This document shows, piece after piece, positions 1-8,589 of a DNA stretch of 64,000 bases. Every line of letters begins with the position of its first letter. Position 1 is the stretch's first letter. A model generated the notes under the pieces. That model saw nothing but the letters and a program-made list of their open reading frames with translations. It was not told where the DNA came from and did no database searches. The stretch lies in the NCBI GenBank assembly GCA_036677375.1, contig JAVBWO010000028.1, forward strand, positions 124,001 to 188,000, read 5' to 3'. This DNA comes from JAVBWO01 sp036677375 (GTDB taxonomy: Bacteria > Bacillota > Dehalobacteriia > UBA4068 > UBA4997). A program made the translations under genes and the position numbers.

Positions 1-1431
1 ACCGAAAAGACCGGCACCACCATATCCTTTAAACCGGACGGCGAGATCTTTGAAGAACTGGAATATCACCGGGACATCCTGATCGGGCGCTTGCGTGAGC
101 TTTCCTTTTTGAACAAGGAGATCTCCTTAGAGCTGATTGATGAACGGGATAACTTTTCCCGCATCTATCACCACGAAGGGGGTATCTCCGATTTCACCTC
201 TTACCTGAATAAAAACAAAGAAGTTCTCCATCCGGTGCTCTATTTTTCCGGCAATAAGGACGATGTACAGGTGGAGGTTTCCCTGCAATACAACGATGGC
301 TATAATGAGAACATCCATTCCTATGTGAATAATATCCGCACGCAGGAAGGCGGCACACACGAATTGGGCTTCAAAGTGGCTTTGACCAGATTGGTGAATG
401 ATTATGCCAGAAGGCTCAATATGCTGAAGGAAAATGATGCCAATTTGGCCGGTGAAGACATTCGTGAGGGAATGACCGCCGTCATTAGTGTAAAAGTACC
501 GGAGCCTCAATTTGAGGGGCAGACCAAGACCAAGCTGGGCAATACCGAGGTGCGAGGCATTGTGGACACGGTGGTGGGAGAAGGATTGGGGGCTTTTCTG
601 GAAGAGAATCCTACCATGGCCCGGCGCATTATTGATAAAACGGTAAAAGCGGCTCGTGCCCGGGAAGCGGCCCGTAAAGCCCGGGAATTGACCCGAAAAT
701 CCAATGCGCTGGAGAAAACTTCCTTGCCGGGCAAACTGGCCGATTGCTCCATTAAGGACCCAAGCTTTTCCGAATTATACCTGGTGGAAGGGGACTCCGC
801 CGGCGGTTCCGCCAAGCAGGGCAGAGACCGGCGGACCCAAGCGATCCTGCCATTGCGGGGCAAGATCCTCAATGTAGAAAAAGCCCGGCTGGACAAGATC
901 CTCACCAGCGAAGAGATCAAGAATATGATCACCGCCATGGGCACTGGGATCGGCGATGATTTTAACATTGAAAAAGCCCGTTATCACAAAGTCGTGATCA
1001 TGACGGACGCCGACGTGGACGGCGCGCACATCCGCACCTTGCTTTTGACCTTCTTTTTCCGCTATATGAAGGATTTGGTGGAAAAGGGATATGTCTATAT
1101 CGCCCAGCCGCCCCTTTATAAGGTTACGGCAAAGCAAGGCAAGAGCGAAGCCTATGTTTACAATGATATTGAGCTGGAGCGTTACGTTGCTTCAAGCGGG
1201 AAATCCAAAGAGAGCTTCAGCCTGCAACGCTACAAAGGTCTTGGGGAAATGAGCCACGAGGAACTGTGGCAGACCACCATGAATCCTGAGAACCGGACGC
1301 TATTGCAGGTTACGTTGGAGGATGCGGTAATCGCCGAAGAGATGTTTACTATTCTGATGGGGGATAAAGTAGAGCCCCGTCGGGAGTTTATCGAGCAAAA
1401 CGCCAGTTACGTTCAAAATCTGGATATTTAA
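1..1431 (+). CDS. gyrB: DNA gyrase subunit B (5' truncated by window edge)
   Basis: ATP-dependent type IIA topoisomerase subunit that forms an A2B2 complex with GyrA and introduces negative supercoils. The reading frame is open from base 1; 476 residues are visible, so roughly 160 N-terminal residues (most of the GHKL ATPase domain) lie outside the window. Seen directly: the transducer region, the Toprim glutamate motif YLVEGDSAGGSAKQGRD, the metal-binding MTDADVDGAHI motif, and the C-terminal QRYKGLGEM motif that contacts GyrA. The frame ends with a TAA and is followed by gyrA in the same orientation after 221 bp. The first visible in-frame Met (base 91) is not the true start. Identification is secure. 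Confidence 0.97.
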   Translation, partial: TEKTGTTISFKPDGEIFEELEYHRDILIGRLRELSFLNKEISLELIDERDNFSRIYHHEGGISDFTSYLNKNKEVLHPVLYFSGNKDDVQVEVSLQYNDGYNENIHSYVNNIRTQEGGTHELGFKVALTRLVNDYARRLNMLKENDANLAGEDIREGMTAVISVKVPEPQFEGQTKTKLGNTEVRGIVDTVVGEGLGAFLEENPTMARRIIDKTVKAARAREAARKARELTRKSNALEKTSLPGKLADCSIKDPSFSELYLVEGDSAGGSAKQGRDRRTQAILPLRGKILNVEKARLDKILTSEEIKNMITAMGTGIGDDFNIEKARYHKVVIMTDADVDGAHIRTLLLTFFFRYMKDLVEKGYVYIAQPPLYKVTAKQGKSEAYVYNDIELERYVASSGKSKESFSLQRYKGLGEMSHEELWQTTMNPENRTLLQVTLEDAVIAEEMFTILMGDKVEPRREFIEQNASYVQNLDI

Positions 1432-1652
1432 TCCGGAGGGGCAGCAAAGCCGTTAAGCGGCAGCGCGAGCCTGAAGGGAATAGGGAGAAAACAAGCATTG
1501 CCGCGGGCAGCGGTCTTGGCAAGAGATACAGATGGGCTGCGCGGGCGTTAAGAGAATTGGTGAAATTACTTGCCCGGTTGCGGGGCACTTCCCCCGAATG
1601 TAAACCAAAGGGGCTACGCGAGCGGTAAGAAAGAGTGGGAGGCTAAGCAAAA
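1432..1652 (+). other. GC-rich gyrB-gyrA spacer with inverted-repeat potential
   Basis: This 221-bp spacer contains no credible ORF on either strand. It is rich in G and C and in short self-complementary runs (for example GCCG-TTAAG-CGGC near 1449 and TTGCC...GGCAA near 1498-1522), unlike a simple ribosome-binding leader. It ends with GGGAGG about 10 bases before the gyrA GTG. It may be a folded 5' leader of gyrA or a decayed repeat; no known RNA family was recognised. Confidence 0.4.
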
Positions 1653-4115
1653 GTGGATAACTATACCGAAGGGAAAATCAAACCGGTAGAAATAGCGGAT
1701 GAGATGAAAAAATGCTATATTGATTATGCAATGAGCGTAATCATCGGACGGGCATTACCTGATGTTCGGGACGGCTTAAAGCCGGTACACCGCCGCATCC
1801 TGTACTCCATGTATGATCAGGGCGTAATGCCGGATAAACCTTATAAAAAATCCGCCCGTACCGTTGGTGACGTTATGGGTAAATACCACCCCCATGGCGA
1901 TAGCGCCATTTATGACTCTATGGTGCGGATGGCGCAGGATTTTTCCATGCGATATCCCTTGGTAGACGGTCATGGCAACTTTGGTTCCGTAGACGGCGAC
2001 TCTGCCGCTGCCCAACGGTATACCGAAGCCAGATTGCAAAAGATTACTCTGGAAATGATGGCGGATATCAACAAGGATACCGTTGATTTTATTCCCAACT
2101 ATGACGGTGAGGAGATGGAGCCTGCTGTTCTGCCCTCCCGCTTGCCTAATCTGTTATTGAACGGTTCCTCAGGGATTGCCGTAGGGATGGCTACCAATAT
2201 CCCGCCTCACAACCTAGGAGAAATCATTGACGGCATCGATATGCTCATTGACAATCCCGATGTAGAGATTTCCCAGCTCATGCAGGTGATCAAGGGGCCG
2301 GACTTCCCTACTCACGGTATTATTTTAGGGACGGAGGGGATTCGTTCCGCATATAACACCGGCCGGGGCAGTATCAGGGTGCGGGCAAGAGCCATGATTG
2401 AGGAAGGTGCCCGGGGCAAGCGGCGCATAGTCGTGACCGAGCTCCCGTATCAGGTAAACAAAGCCCGCCTGATCGAAAAAATAGCCGATCTGGTACGGGA
2501 TAAAAGAATCGAAGGTATCACCGAGCTGCGGGATGAAAGTGACCGGGACGGTATGCGTATCGTAATGGAACTGCGCAATGAAGCCAATGCCCAGGTAATT
2601 TTAAATCAGCTCTATAAACACACGCAAATGCAGGATACCTTTGGCGTTATTATGATCGCGTTGGTAAACGGCGAGCCGAAGACCCTTAATTTAAAAGAGG
2701 TGCTGGAGCATTATATCAAGCACCAGGAGGATGTCATCACCCGGCGCTGCCGTTTTGATTTGGCAAAAGCGCAGGAGCGGGCTCATATTCTGGAAGGCTT
2801 GCGCATCGCACTGGATTTCATCGACGAGGTAGTGGCCACGATCCGCTCTTCTAAGAGCACGGAAGAGGCCAGGGAACGGCTGATGACCCGCTTTGGCCTT
2901 TCCATCCGCCAGGCCAATGCTATTTTGGAAATGCGCCTGCGTGCGTTGACCGGCTTAGAGCGGGAAAAGGTGGAGGAGGAATATCGGGGTTTAATCAAAA
3001 CCATTGCTTATTTGGAGCAGGTGCTGCAAAGTGAAAGAATGGTGTTGAGTATCATTAAAACAGAATTGGGGCAAATCAAAGAGAAATACAATGATGAGCG
3101 CCGCACTTTGATCGTTCCCGATGAAGGGGAAATCGATATCGAGGATTTGATTGCCCAGGAGGACATGGTCATCACCATTTCCCATAACGGCTACATCAAG
3201 CGCTTAAACGTCAATACCTACCGGCAGCAGCGCCGGGGCGGCCGGGGCATTACCGGTATGACCACCCGGCAGGAAGACTTTGTGGAGATGCTCTTTATCA
3301 CCACGACCCACCATTATCTTTTGGCCTTTACCACCCGTGGCCGCTGTTTTCGCATGAAAGTACATGAGATTCCGGAGGTCGGGCGTACCGCCAAAGGCAC
3401 TTCATTGGTGAATCTTTTGGCCTTGGATGGCAATGAAAAAGTAAAAACGGTCATTCCGGTAAAGAACTTTGACGAGGGTGGCTATCTCTTTATGGCTACC
3501 AAAAACGGTATCGTCAAGAAAACCAGCTTAAAAGAATTTGATAGCCGCACCAACGGCATTATCGCCATCGGCCTGACGGAGGATGACGACCTGATTAGCG
3601 TCACTCTTACTTCCGGTGAGGAAGAGATTATGCTTTCCACCGCAAAAGGGATGGCCATCCGCTTCCATGAGCAGGACGTCCGTCCCATGGGGCGAACCGC
3701 CCAAGGGGTGCGGGGTATCCGCCTGGAAGAAGAAGATCACGTTGTGAGTATGGATAAAGTGGATCCTTCCGCTCACCTTTTGGTGGTGAGTGAACGGGGT
3801 TATGGTAAAAGAACGCCGCTGACTCCCGAAAATTACCGTACCATCCTGCGGGGCGGCAAAGGGGTCTATACGTTACGCTGTAATGAAAAAACCGGCCATT
3901 TGGTGGCCATCAATATGGTGCGTGACAGCGAGGAACTGATGCTTATTACCAAAGCGGGAGTCATCATCCGTATCAACGCCAATGATATTTCCGAGCAAAG
4001 CCGTTTGACCCAGGGAGTTATGCTGATCCGGCTGGGTGAGGATGACGAGGTTATGGACGTGGCCAGGGTGATCGCCCATGAGGATGTCGACGAAAGTGAC
4101 GTCGAGCTTAATTAA
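1653..4115 (+). CDS. gyrA: DNA gyrase subunit A
   Basis: Breakage-reunion subunit of DNA gyrase. At 820 residues it is full family length. The N-terminal winged-helix region contains the active-site tyrosine in AAAQRYTEARL (about residue 122) preceded by the quinolone-region segment KYHPHGDSAIYDSMVRMAQ. The C-terminal beta-pinwheel carries the GyrA box QQRRGGRG (about residue 525), which distinguishes it from ParC. The start is a GTG with a GGGAGG Shine-Dalgarno about 10 bases upstream. It lies 221 bp after gyrB and is probably co-expressed. The gene is closed by an intrinsic terminator at 4124-4153. Confidence 0.97.
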   Translation: MDNYTEGKIKPVEIADEMKKCYIDYAMSVIIGRALPDVRDGLKPVHRRILYSMYDQGVMPDKPYKKSARTVGDVMGKYHPHGDSAIYDSMVRMAQDFSMRYPLVDGHGNFGSVDGDSAAAQRYTEARLQKITLEMMADINKDTVDFIPNYDGEEMEPAVLPSRLPNLLLNGSSGIAVGMATNIPPHNLGEIIDGIDMLIDNPDVEISQLMQVIKGPDFPTHGIILGTEGIRSAYNTGRGSIRVRARAMIEEGARGKRRIVVTELPYQVNKARLIEKIADLVRDKRIEGITELRDESDRDGMRIVMELRNEANAQVILNQLYKHTQMQDTFGVIMIALVNGEPKTLNLKEVLEHYIKHQEDVITRRCRFDLAKAQERAHILEGLRIALDFIDEVVATIRSSKSTEEARERLMTRFGLSIRQANAILEMRLRALTGLEREKVEEEYRGLIKTIAYLEQVLQSERMVLSIIKTELGQIKEKYNDERRTLIVPDEGEIDIEDLIAQEDMVITISHNGYIKRLNVNTYRQQRRGGRGITGMTTRQEDFVEMLFITTTHHYLLAFTTRGRCFRMKVHEIPEVGRTAKGTSLVNLLALDGNEKVKTVIPVKNFDEGGYLFMATKNGIVKKTSLKEFDSRTNGIIAIGLTEDDDLISVTLTSGEEEIMLSTAKGMAIRFHEQDVRPMGRTAQGVRGIRLEEEDHVVSMDKVDPSAHLLVVSERGYGKRTPLTPENYRTILRGGKGVYTLRCNEKTGHLVAINMVRDSEELMLITKAGVIIRINANDISEQSRLTQGVMLIRLGEDDEVMDVARVIAHEDVDESDVELN

Positions 4116-4123
4116 ATAAGAAA

Positions 4124-4153
4124 AAGCGCCGGGAATCAGGAAGCCCGGCGCTT
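4124..4153. terminator. bidirectional intrinsic terminator between gyrA and the YkvI gene
   Basis: A perfect 10-bp stem AAGCGCCGGG / CCCGGCGCTT with a 10-base loop. It is flanked by A-rich sequence on the left and CTTAATTTT on the right, so it can serve both converging genes. It overlaps the last codons of the minus-strand gene. Confidence 0.8.
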
Positions 4154-5167
4154 CTTAATTTTATAACAATGCCAGGCCATGGGAGGCAGAAGTAAGAGAC
4201 CCAGGATGCCACAGCCCCCGTAGACACCGGCAATGAGCGTAGGAAAATCCTCCCGCGCAAGAGGTAAAGAAAGCAGTATGACGATACTTAATATCAAGAT
4301 CCATGGCCTTCCCGGTTTTGCGAAACGGCGGCAAAGGCAATAAACATTGGAAATGGCGGTGGTCAGAAGAGCACTGGCAAATAAAGCGCTATAGATATAA
4401 AATAAAGAACTGCTTTGCCGATAAGCCAAATAAAGCAGCGGCAAATCATAATGTGCTGCCGTTTGCCCTTGCCGGATGAGAGCCAAAACCGGCAATAATG
4501 CCAAAAGTCCTATGAGAAGACCGCCGCTGCGGCCTACTTTTGGGGAAAGGGCATTGTGGGTGTGGGCGTTGCTCAGTCCTACCAGGATGGCAAGCCCACC
4601 CAGCATATTATAAGACACATAAAGTATACTGTTTCCGATCCAGGCAAAGCCGGTATTGGTTATTTCTGCAGGTTGCGCCGGAAGACGAAAAGTGGCGCAA
4701 GATACTAAGATGATGCCAAAAACCAGCAAAGGGACCAGGATTTTTTGACAAAAGAACACACCTTCCGTTTGTACCGCTACCGCCAGAAAGGTAGGTACCA
4801 AGATGGCTGCAATACCGCACCAGGCAGGAAACCCCATATATTCTTTGGCCATCGCGCCGCCCGCCGCCAGCATAATGCCTGTACCCGCCAAAAGGTAGAC
4901 GCAAAGCAGCCAATCCGCCAGCCGGGCGGCAGGCAGAGGAAGGATGGCCCGGAAAAAATCTCTGTGGTTTTGACATTGGTAAAATGCAGCAATATAAATG
5001 GTGCCCATGGCTAAAAGAATAAAAAGCAAAGTAGCAAAAAGCACGCCTACTGCGCCGCTAGTGCCAAACCGGGCAAAGAATTGCCACAATTCCCGTCCGG
5101 AGCCGAAACCGGCCCCCAAAAGGGTGCCGGTAAAGGTCAACGCGGCGTACCAGCCTAATCTTGTCAT
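4136..5167 (-). CDS. YkvI-family membrane protein
   Basis: Polytopic inner-membrane protein of 343 residues resembling the YkvI family (COG3949), distant relatives of the APC-superfamily amino-acid transporters. The opening segment has the glycine-rich FTGTLLGAGFGSGRE motif typical of the first broken helix in this fold. About ten hydrophobic segments follow, ending in a basic tail (KIKKRRAS). Substrate is unknown. The start ATG has GAGGGAT about 6 bases upstream. It is monocistronic and converges on gyrA with a shared terminator. Confidence 0.75.
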   Translation of the reverse strand: MTRLGWYAALTFTGTLLGAGFGSGRELWQFFARFGTSGAVGVLFATLLFILLAMGTIYIAAFYQCQNHRDFFRAILPLPAARLADWLLCVYLLAGTGIMLAAGGAMAKEYMGFPAWCGIAAILVPTFLAVAVQTEGVFFCQKILVPLLVFGIILVSCATFRLPAQPAEITNTGFAWIGNSILYVSYNMLGGLAILVGLSNAHTHNALSPKVGRSGGLLIGLLALLPVLALIRQGQTAAHYDLPLLYLAYRQSSSLFYIYSALFASALLTTAISNVYCLCRRFAKPGRPWILILSIVILLSLPLAREDFPTLIAGVYGGCGILGLLLLPPMAWHCYKIKKRRAS

Positions 5168-5274
5168 GTTGTATCCCTCCGGTTATTTAGAGTATGTCCT
5201 AATATATGGCCAGGCTTGGCAAAATAGCACAATAAAAAAATTTGTTAAAACCAGTAGCATTTTTTTAAGAAAGA

Positions 5275-5283
5275 TGTTATAAT
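5275..5283 (+). promoter_or_regulatory. extended -10 promoter for the 5.3-5.9 kb transcript
   Basis: TGTTATAAT at 5275-5283 is a perfect extended -10 (TGnTATAAT). The -35 region is poor (TAGCAT at 17-bp spacing), as is usual for extended -10 promoters. It points into the gene-poor region that ends at the terminator at 5909-5940. Confidence 0.45.
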
Positions 5284-5289
5284 AAATAT

Positions 5290-5945
5290 ACAGAAAATTC
5301 AAAAATTTAAAAAGAAAGGAGCGTTGACTTTTATTTCAAGTATTCCCCTGCTTTACTGTTTGTGGGGGAGAAAAAGGATAAGAAAGGGGGTGCTTCCAAT
5401 GAAAACTCATCGTTTGCTGGTTGTAACAGTTTTACCGGCACAGAGCTTGACGGAAAAAACCCTAAGTCCCATCGTTTAACAAGGATATTAAAATGAATCA
5501 TGCCGGTTAAAATCGTTCTCTGTTACAACCAGCTAAAAAATAATGCCGCGGCTTGGCGGCAAATGGGCTGGTAAGTTCGGTTTGGTCCCCTTGATTAAGA
5601 AAAGGCAACGGGCAGCAAGGAAAAAGCTGCATTGCCCATCCGATTTATGGAGGTTGGGGGAGGCTGGATTACCGCTTAATCAGGGAGCTCTTAGGCTTGA
5701 AGCGAATACGTTTAAAAGCTTTTTGCAAGGTATATAATATCTGCAAGCGAGATGATTTCTTGGAAAGGAGCCAAAATAACGGAGACTTCGGCTATATAGA
5801 GTTTGCAGGCAGGCAAAAAACAAGGAGAGATCAAAGCGGACAAGCCTGATTGCAATAGAAAGCAAGGCCTAAGGGAAGAAACCCGATGATAAATTTTATA
5901 TAGATATCAAGAAGCGAGATGTTCTTACATCTCGTTTCTTTTATT
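5290..5945 (+). ncRNA. candidate structured non-coding RNA or long leader (about 650 nt)
   Basis: The region between an extended -10 and a plus-strand intrinsic terminator has no long credible ORF. It folds locally: 14 bases GCTGGTTGTAACAG (5415-5428 area) pair perfectly with CTGTTACAACCAGC (5519-5532), and the arms continue inward as TTTTACCGGCA with TGCCGGTTAAAA. A second hairpin, GGGCAGC...GCTGC-ATT-GCCC, lies near 5610-5637. Length and position recall large bacterial ncRNAs, but no recognised family signature (T-box, tmRNA, RNase P) was found. A 26-codon ORF overlaps the first hairpin. Confidence 0.4.
5399..5479 (+). CDS. possible 26-aa leader peptide
   Basis: A short ORF (MKTHRLLVVTVLPAQS...) with an unusually good ribosome-binding site, AAGGGGGTG, 8 bases before the ATG. 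Its codons run through the 5' arm of the long hairpin at about 5415-5532, so ribosome position would control whether that hairpin forms. The Leu/Val-rich stretch would suit a leader peptide, but no downstream biosynthetic gene follows. It may be fortuitous within a structured RNA. Confidence 0.35.
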   Translation: MKTHRLLVVTVLPAQSLTEKTLSPIV

Positions 5946-5950
5946 GTTTT
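5909..5950 (+). terminator. intrinsic terminator of the ncRNA candidate
   Basis: A 13-bp stem (AAGAAGCGAGATG with CATCTCGTTTCTT, one G-U pair) with a 6-base loop, followed by TTATTGTTTT. There is no gene immediately upstream other than the candidate RNA. Confidence 0.7.
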
Positions 5951-6116
5951 AGGGTTTAATTTGTGGAGAGCGTTGTTTGTAGTTATACATAGTGAGCTTT
6001 TCTTACTGGTATGATAGGTGTTAAAATCAGCACAAAATTAAGAAAAGAATGCCGTAACCAAAAGTCCGTCCTATCAAATAGGGGTAAACTGAATGTTTAT
6101 TGTGTTTGACTGAGGC

Positions 6117-6157
6117 ACCGAAGAAAGCCACCCGTATGACGGGTGGCTTTCTTCGGT
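6117..6157. terminator. 19-bp perfect hairpin, probable terminator
   Basis: A perfect 19-bp inverted repeat (ACCGAAGAAAGCCACCCGT) separated by only ATG, followed by TTGATATTTTT on the plus strand. On the minus strand it lies about 185 bp beyond the GerMN gene stop. The region 5951-6340 otherwise shows no gene on either strand. Confidence 0.55.
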
Positions 6158-6340
6158 TGATATTTTTCATAGACAATCAAAAAGAATTTTTAATGCCTCG
6201 GGATTTTTATCCTTGACCGGTGAATTGGTGCGGCAACTGGCAGCTTGACACAACAAAATGAACCGGAAACCCTTTTGTCTCCTCGAAGGAATAAAAGACA
6301 GCAGACATTGGAAAAGCAATCATAAATAAAAAGAATGTAA

Positions 6341-7309
6341 TCAAAGAATATTGGTAGTCGGCAGCGCCTCTGCCGGGAAAGGAATGTCAATTTCATTGCC
6401 GCCAGGCAAATGATCCTGTACGTTTTCTTCTACAAAAAATTGAATTGCGTTAATGTCTTTAAACTGGGAGAATGTGGCGATGACGGCTTCCAGCATCTGC
6501 TTTTCCGCCAGGCTGGTGCTTTGATGCTGCAAAACAGCGGAGCTAAAATTCAATACGGCTTTCCCTTGATCAACTCTCAAAAGAGTAAGGGGACAATCGG
6601 TGAATGTCAATGTTTTTAAACCGCTATTTTGGGGTGCTGACGTTTGCAGCTTCTGGAGAGCCTCCTCCTTCGGCGTTTCCTGGAGCACCGGCAAGGTTAC
6701 CGGCACCAAATAGCCGCTTACCTCGTCGCCGTAAAACACCGTAATCAAAGAATGATCCGTCAAGGCATCTTCTTTTCCGTAATAATTCACAGGTTGGGGC
6801 AAGCGGGGCTCGTCAAAGGGCGCTGGCAGCGGCTCGCTGTCGATTAAGATCTGCACTTTCTTTTGCGGCATCAGATTTCCCAAGGTGGCGCCGACAGCCG
6901 CTACCAAGGGAGCCGGATCAGAAGTTTTATCTATGGCGGTAAGATTCACAAAAATCTGACCGTCCTCCTGGTAGATTTCTTGCAACTTGGCGCCGTCATT
7001 GGTAACGGCGCAAACCTGTTGGTTGGGTGGGCCTGATAGAAGCAATTCAATGGCAACATTGGCGGCAGCCCGGGTGGTGTTCACGGGAAAAGATAATGGA
7101 AGCAAATTTTTCTGATCTTTGGTATAAAAATAAACAGTAACACGATCCACCGGTTCTGCCATAAGAACTTGAACTTGCTGTGCACTAGGCCGCTCCGGAT
7201 CCGTAACGGGGTCCGAAGCCGTTTTCTTTTGATACAGCGCAATGGTGGCCAAGACAAGAATGCATATAATCAAGATGGGCCACAGAATACGAAACCTTTT
7301 ATGCGTCAT
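6341..7309 (-). CDS. GerMN-domain protein, membrane-anchored
   Basis: A 322-residue protein with one N-terminal membrane anchor (ILWPILIICILVLATIALY, residues about 8-26) and no lipobox cysteine, then two copies of a GerMN-type (sporulation/spore-germination) fold. The first is around DRVTVYFYTKDQKNLLPLSF and the second around HSLITVFYGDEVSGYLVPVT. The GerMN fold is found in GerM of spore formers and in some lipoproteins. The start at 7309 is chosen over the upstream Met because CAGGAGG lies 6 bases before it. No partner genes are adjacent. The role in cell envelope or sporulation is inference. Confidence 0.7.
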   Translation of the reverse strand: MTHKRFRILWPILIICILVLATIALYQKKTASDPVTDPERPSAQQVQVLMAEPVDRVTVYFYTKDQKNLLPLSFPVNTTRAAANVAIELLLSGPPNQQVCAVTNDGAKLQEIYQEDGQIFVNLTAIDKTSDPAPLVAAVGATLGNLMPQKKVQILIDSEPLPAPFDEPRLPQPVNYYGKEDALTDHSLITVFYGDEVSGYLVPVTLPVLQETPKEEALQKLQTSAPQNSGLKTLTFTDCPLTLLRVDQGKAVLNFSSAVLQHQSTSLAEKQMLEAVIATFSQFKDINAIQFFVEENVQDHLPGGNEIDIPFPAEALPTTNIL

Positions 7310-7509
7310 AAAAGACCTCCTGTTCTTGTTGTTGCAAACATAAAATATATCAATCAACGCAACCGATCTTATACAAAAATGAGGGTAGAAACCATTTGCA
7401 TTAATATCATATCATTTTTTGCGAAAAAAGCCAATGCCTGTAGCAGAAGAAATCCCAAAAAGCCCTAGGTGGCAAAGATAAACAGAGATGATGCAAAAGA
7501 AGAAAGACA

Positions 7510-7540
7510 TTGTTTTCTCCGGGCACTTTTGTGTTATAAT
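7510..7540 (+). promoter_or_regulatory. weak candidate promoter of proC
   Basis: A perfect TATAAT at 7535-7540 with TTGTTT at 7510-7515, spacing 19 bp. The -35 and spacing are sub-optimal, so this is tentative. It lies about 50 bp before the proC start. Confidence 0.3.
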
Positions 7541-7592
7541 AATCGTGTGTATTTTATTTTATGTATTTTGTATGACATGAGGAGGAATCGCG

Positions 7593-8423
7593 ATGCGTAT
7601 TGGTTTTCTTGGTGCCGGCAACATGGCTTCGGCAATTACCTTGGGGGTATCGGCCAAGTTCCCTGCTTCTGAGGTACAATGCCGGCTGTTTGATTTAGAA
7701 CCCGCCAAGGTGGATGCCCTGATAGCATCCTGCGGAACAGATAAAGTACAAAAGGCCGACACAATGGCGGAGATCTTTGCCGATACCGACGTGGTGCTTC
7801 TCGCAGTAAAGCCCTATCATATCAAAGCCTTGCTGCCCCAAATAAAAGAACTGTTAAGACCGGGACAGCTGCTGCTTCCTATTATTGCAGGGATCTCTGT
7901 CCATTATTATGAAGAATGGATTCCCGGCGCCGCCGTGGTGCGCGTGATGCCTAATACCGGCGCCGCCGTCATGCGAGGAGTGGCCGGTCTGGTTTCCGGC
8001 CGCCATGCTACCGAGGCTCATAAGGCCATTGCGGAACAGATTTTCAATGCGGTGGGATGTTCCATGTGGATCAAAGATGATCTGGTGGACGCCTTCAGTG
8101 CCTTAAGCGGTTCCGGAGGAGCCTACTTTTACCTTTTAGCCCAATATATGGCAGAGGCCGGCGCTAAACTAAATTTAGACCCGGCCCAGGCTACTCTGAT
8201 GGCGAGGGAAACCCTAATAGGCGTAGGGAGGATGCTGGAGACCTTTCCGGAAAAAAGCGTGGAGCAACTACGCCGTGAGATCACGTCTCCCAAAGGTAGC
8301 ACCTTAGTGGCCATAGAAGCTTATGAGGCGCGGCATTTTGACGAAATGGTCTTTGCCGCCATGGCTGCCAGCACCAAGCGGGGCAAGGAAATAGGTGTCG
8401 AGAATACCGGCAAAGCCTATTAG
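7593..8423 (+). CDS. proC: pyrroline-5-carboxylate reductase
   Basis: NAD(P)H-dependent last step of proline biosynthesis. The 276-residue protein has the N-terminal Rossmann motif GFLGAGNMASAI, the central VVRVMPNTGAAVMRG motif, and the C-terminal dimerisation segment with SALSGSGGAYFYLLAQ and LRREITSPKGST, all diagnostic of ProC. The ATG is preceded by AGGAGG at good spacing. It stands alone; selA starts 166 bp downstream after a short hairpin (GTGCAGG/CCTGCAC, 8472-8493). Confidence 0.95.
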   Translation: MRIGFLGAGNMASAITLGVSAKFPASEVQCRLFDLEPAKVDALIASCGTDKVQKADTMAEIFADTDVVLLAVKPYHIKALLPQIKELLRPGQLLLPIIAGISVHYYEEWIPGAAVVRVMPNTGAAVMRGVAGLVSGRHATEAHKAIAEQIFNAVGCSMWIKDDLVDAFSALSGSGGAYFYLLAQYMAEAGAKLNLDPAQATLMARETLIGVGRMLETFPEKSVEQLRREITSPKGSTLVAIEAYEARHFDEMVFAAMAASTKRGKEIGVENTGKAY

Positions 8424-8589
8424 GTGTATTGCCCTACATCTTATGTCCGTTTCCCGATTGATTGGCATACCGTGCAGGCAGTGTTTCCTGCACCAAATTG
8501 TGTGAAATCAGGACATGCAGTTAGGAATAATGGAATAAAATAATTCTTAGGAAAAATGGCAAAACCTATCAGACAAAGGAGAGACTTTC

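Noticed and set aside
5543..5737. 64-codon plus-strand ORF in the ncRNA candidate
   Set aside because: No Shine-Dalgarno and no recognisable protein; it overlaps hairpin-forming sequence.
5290..5945. T-box or other amino-acid riboswitch
   Set aside because: The conserved antiterminator box and a downstream amino-acid gene are absent; the neighbouring minus-strand permease would not be controlled by this strand.
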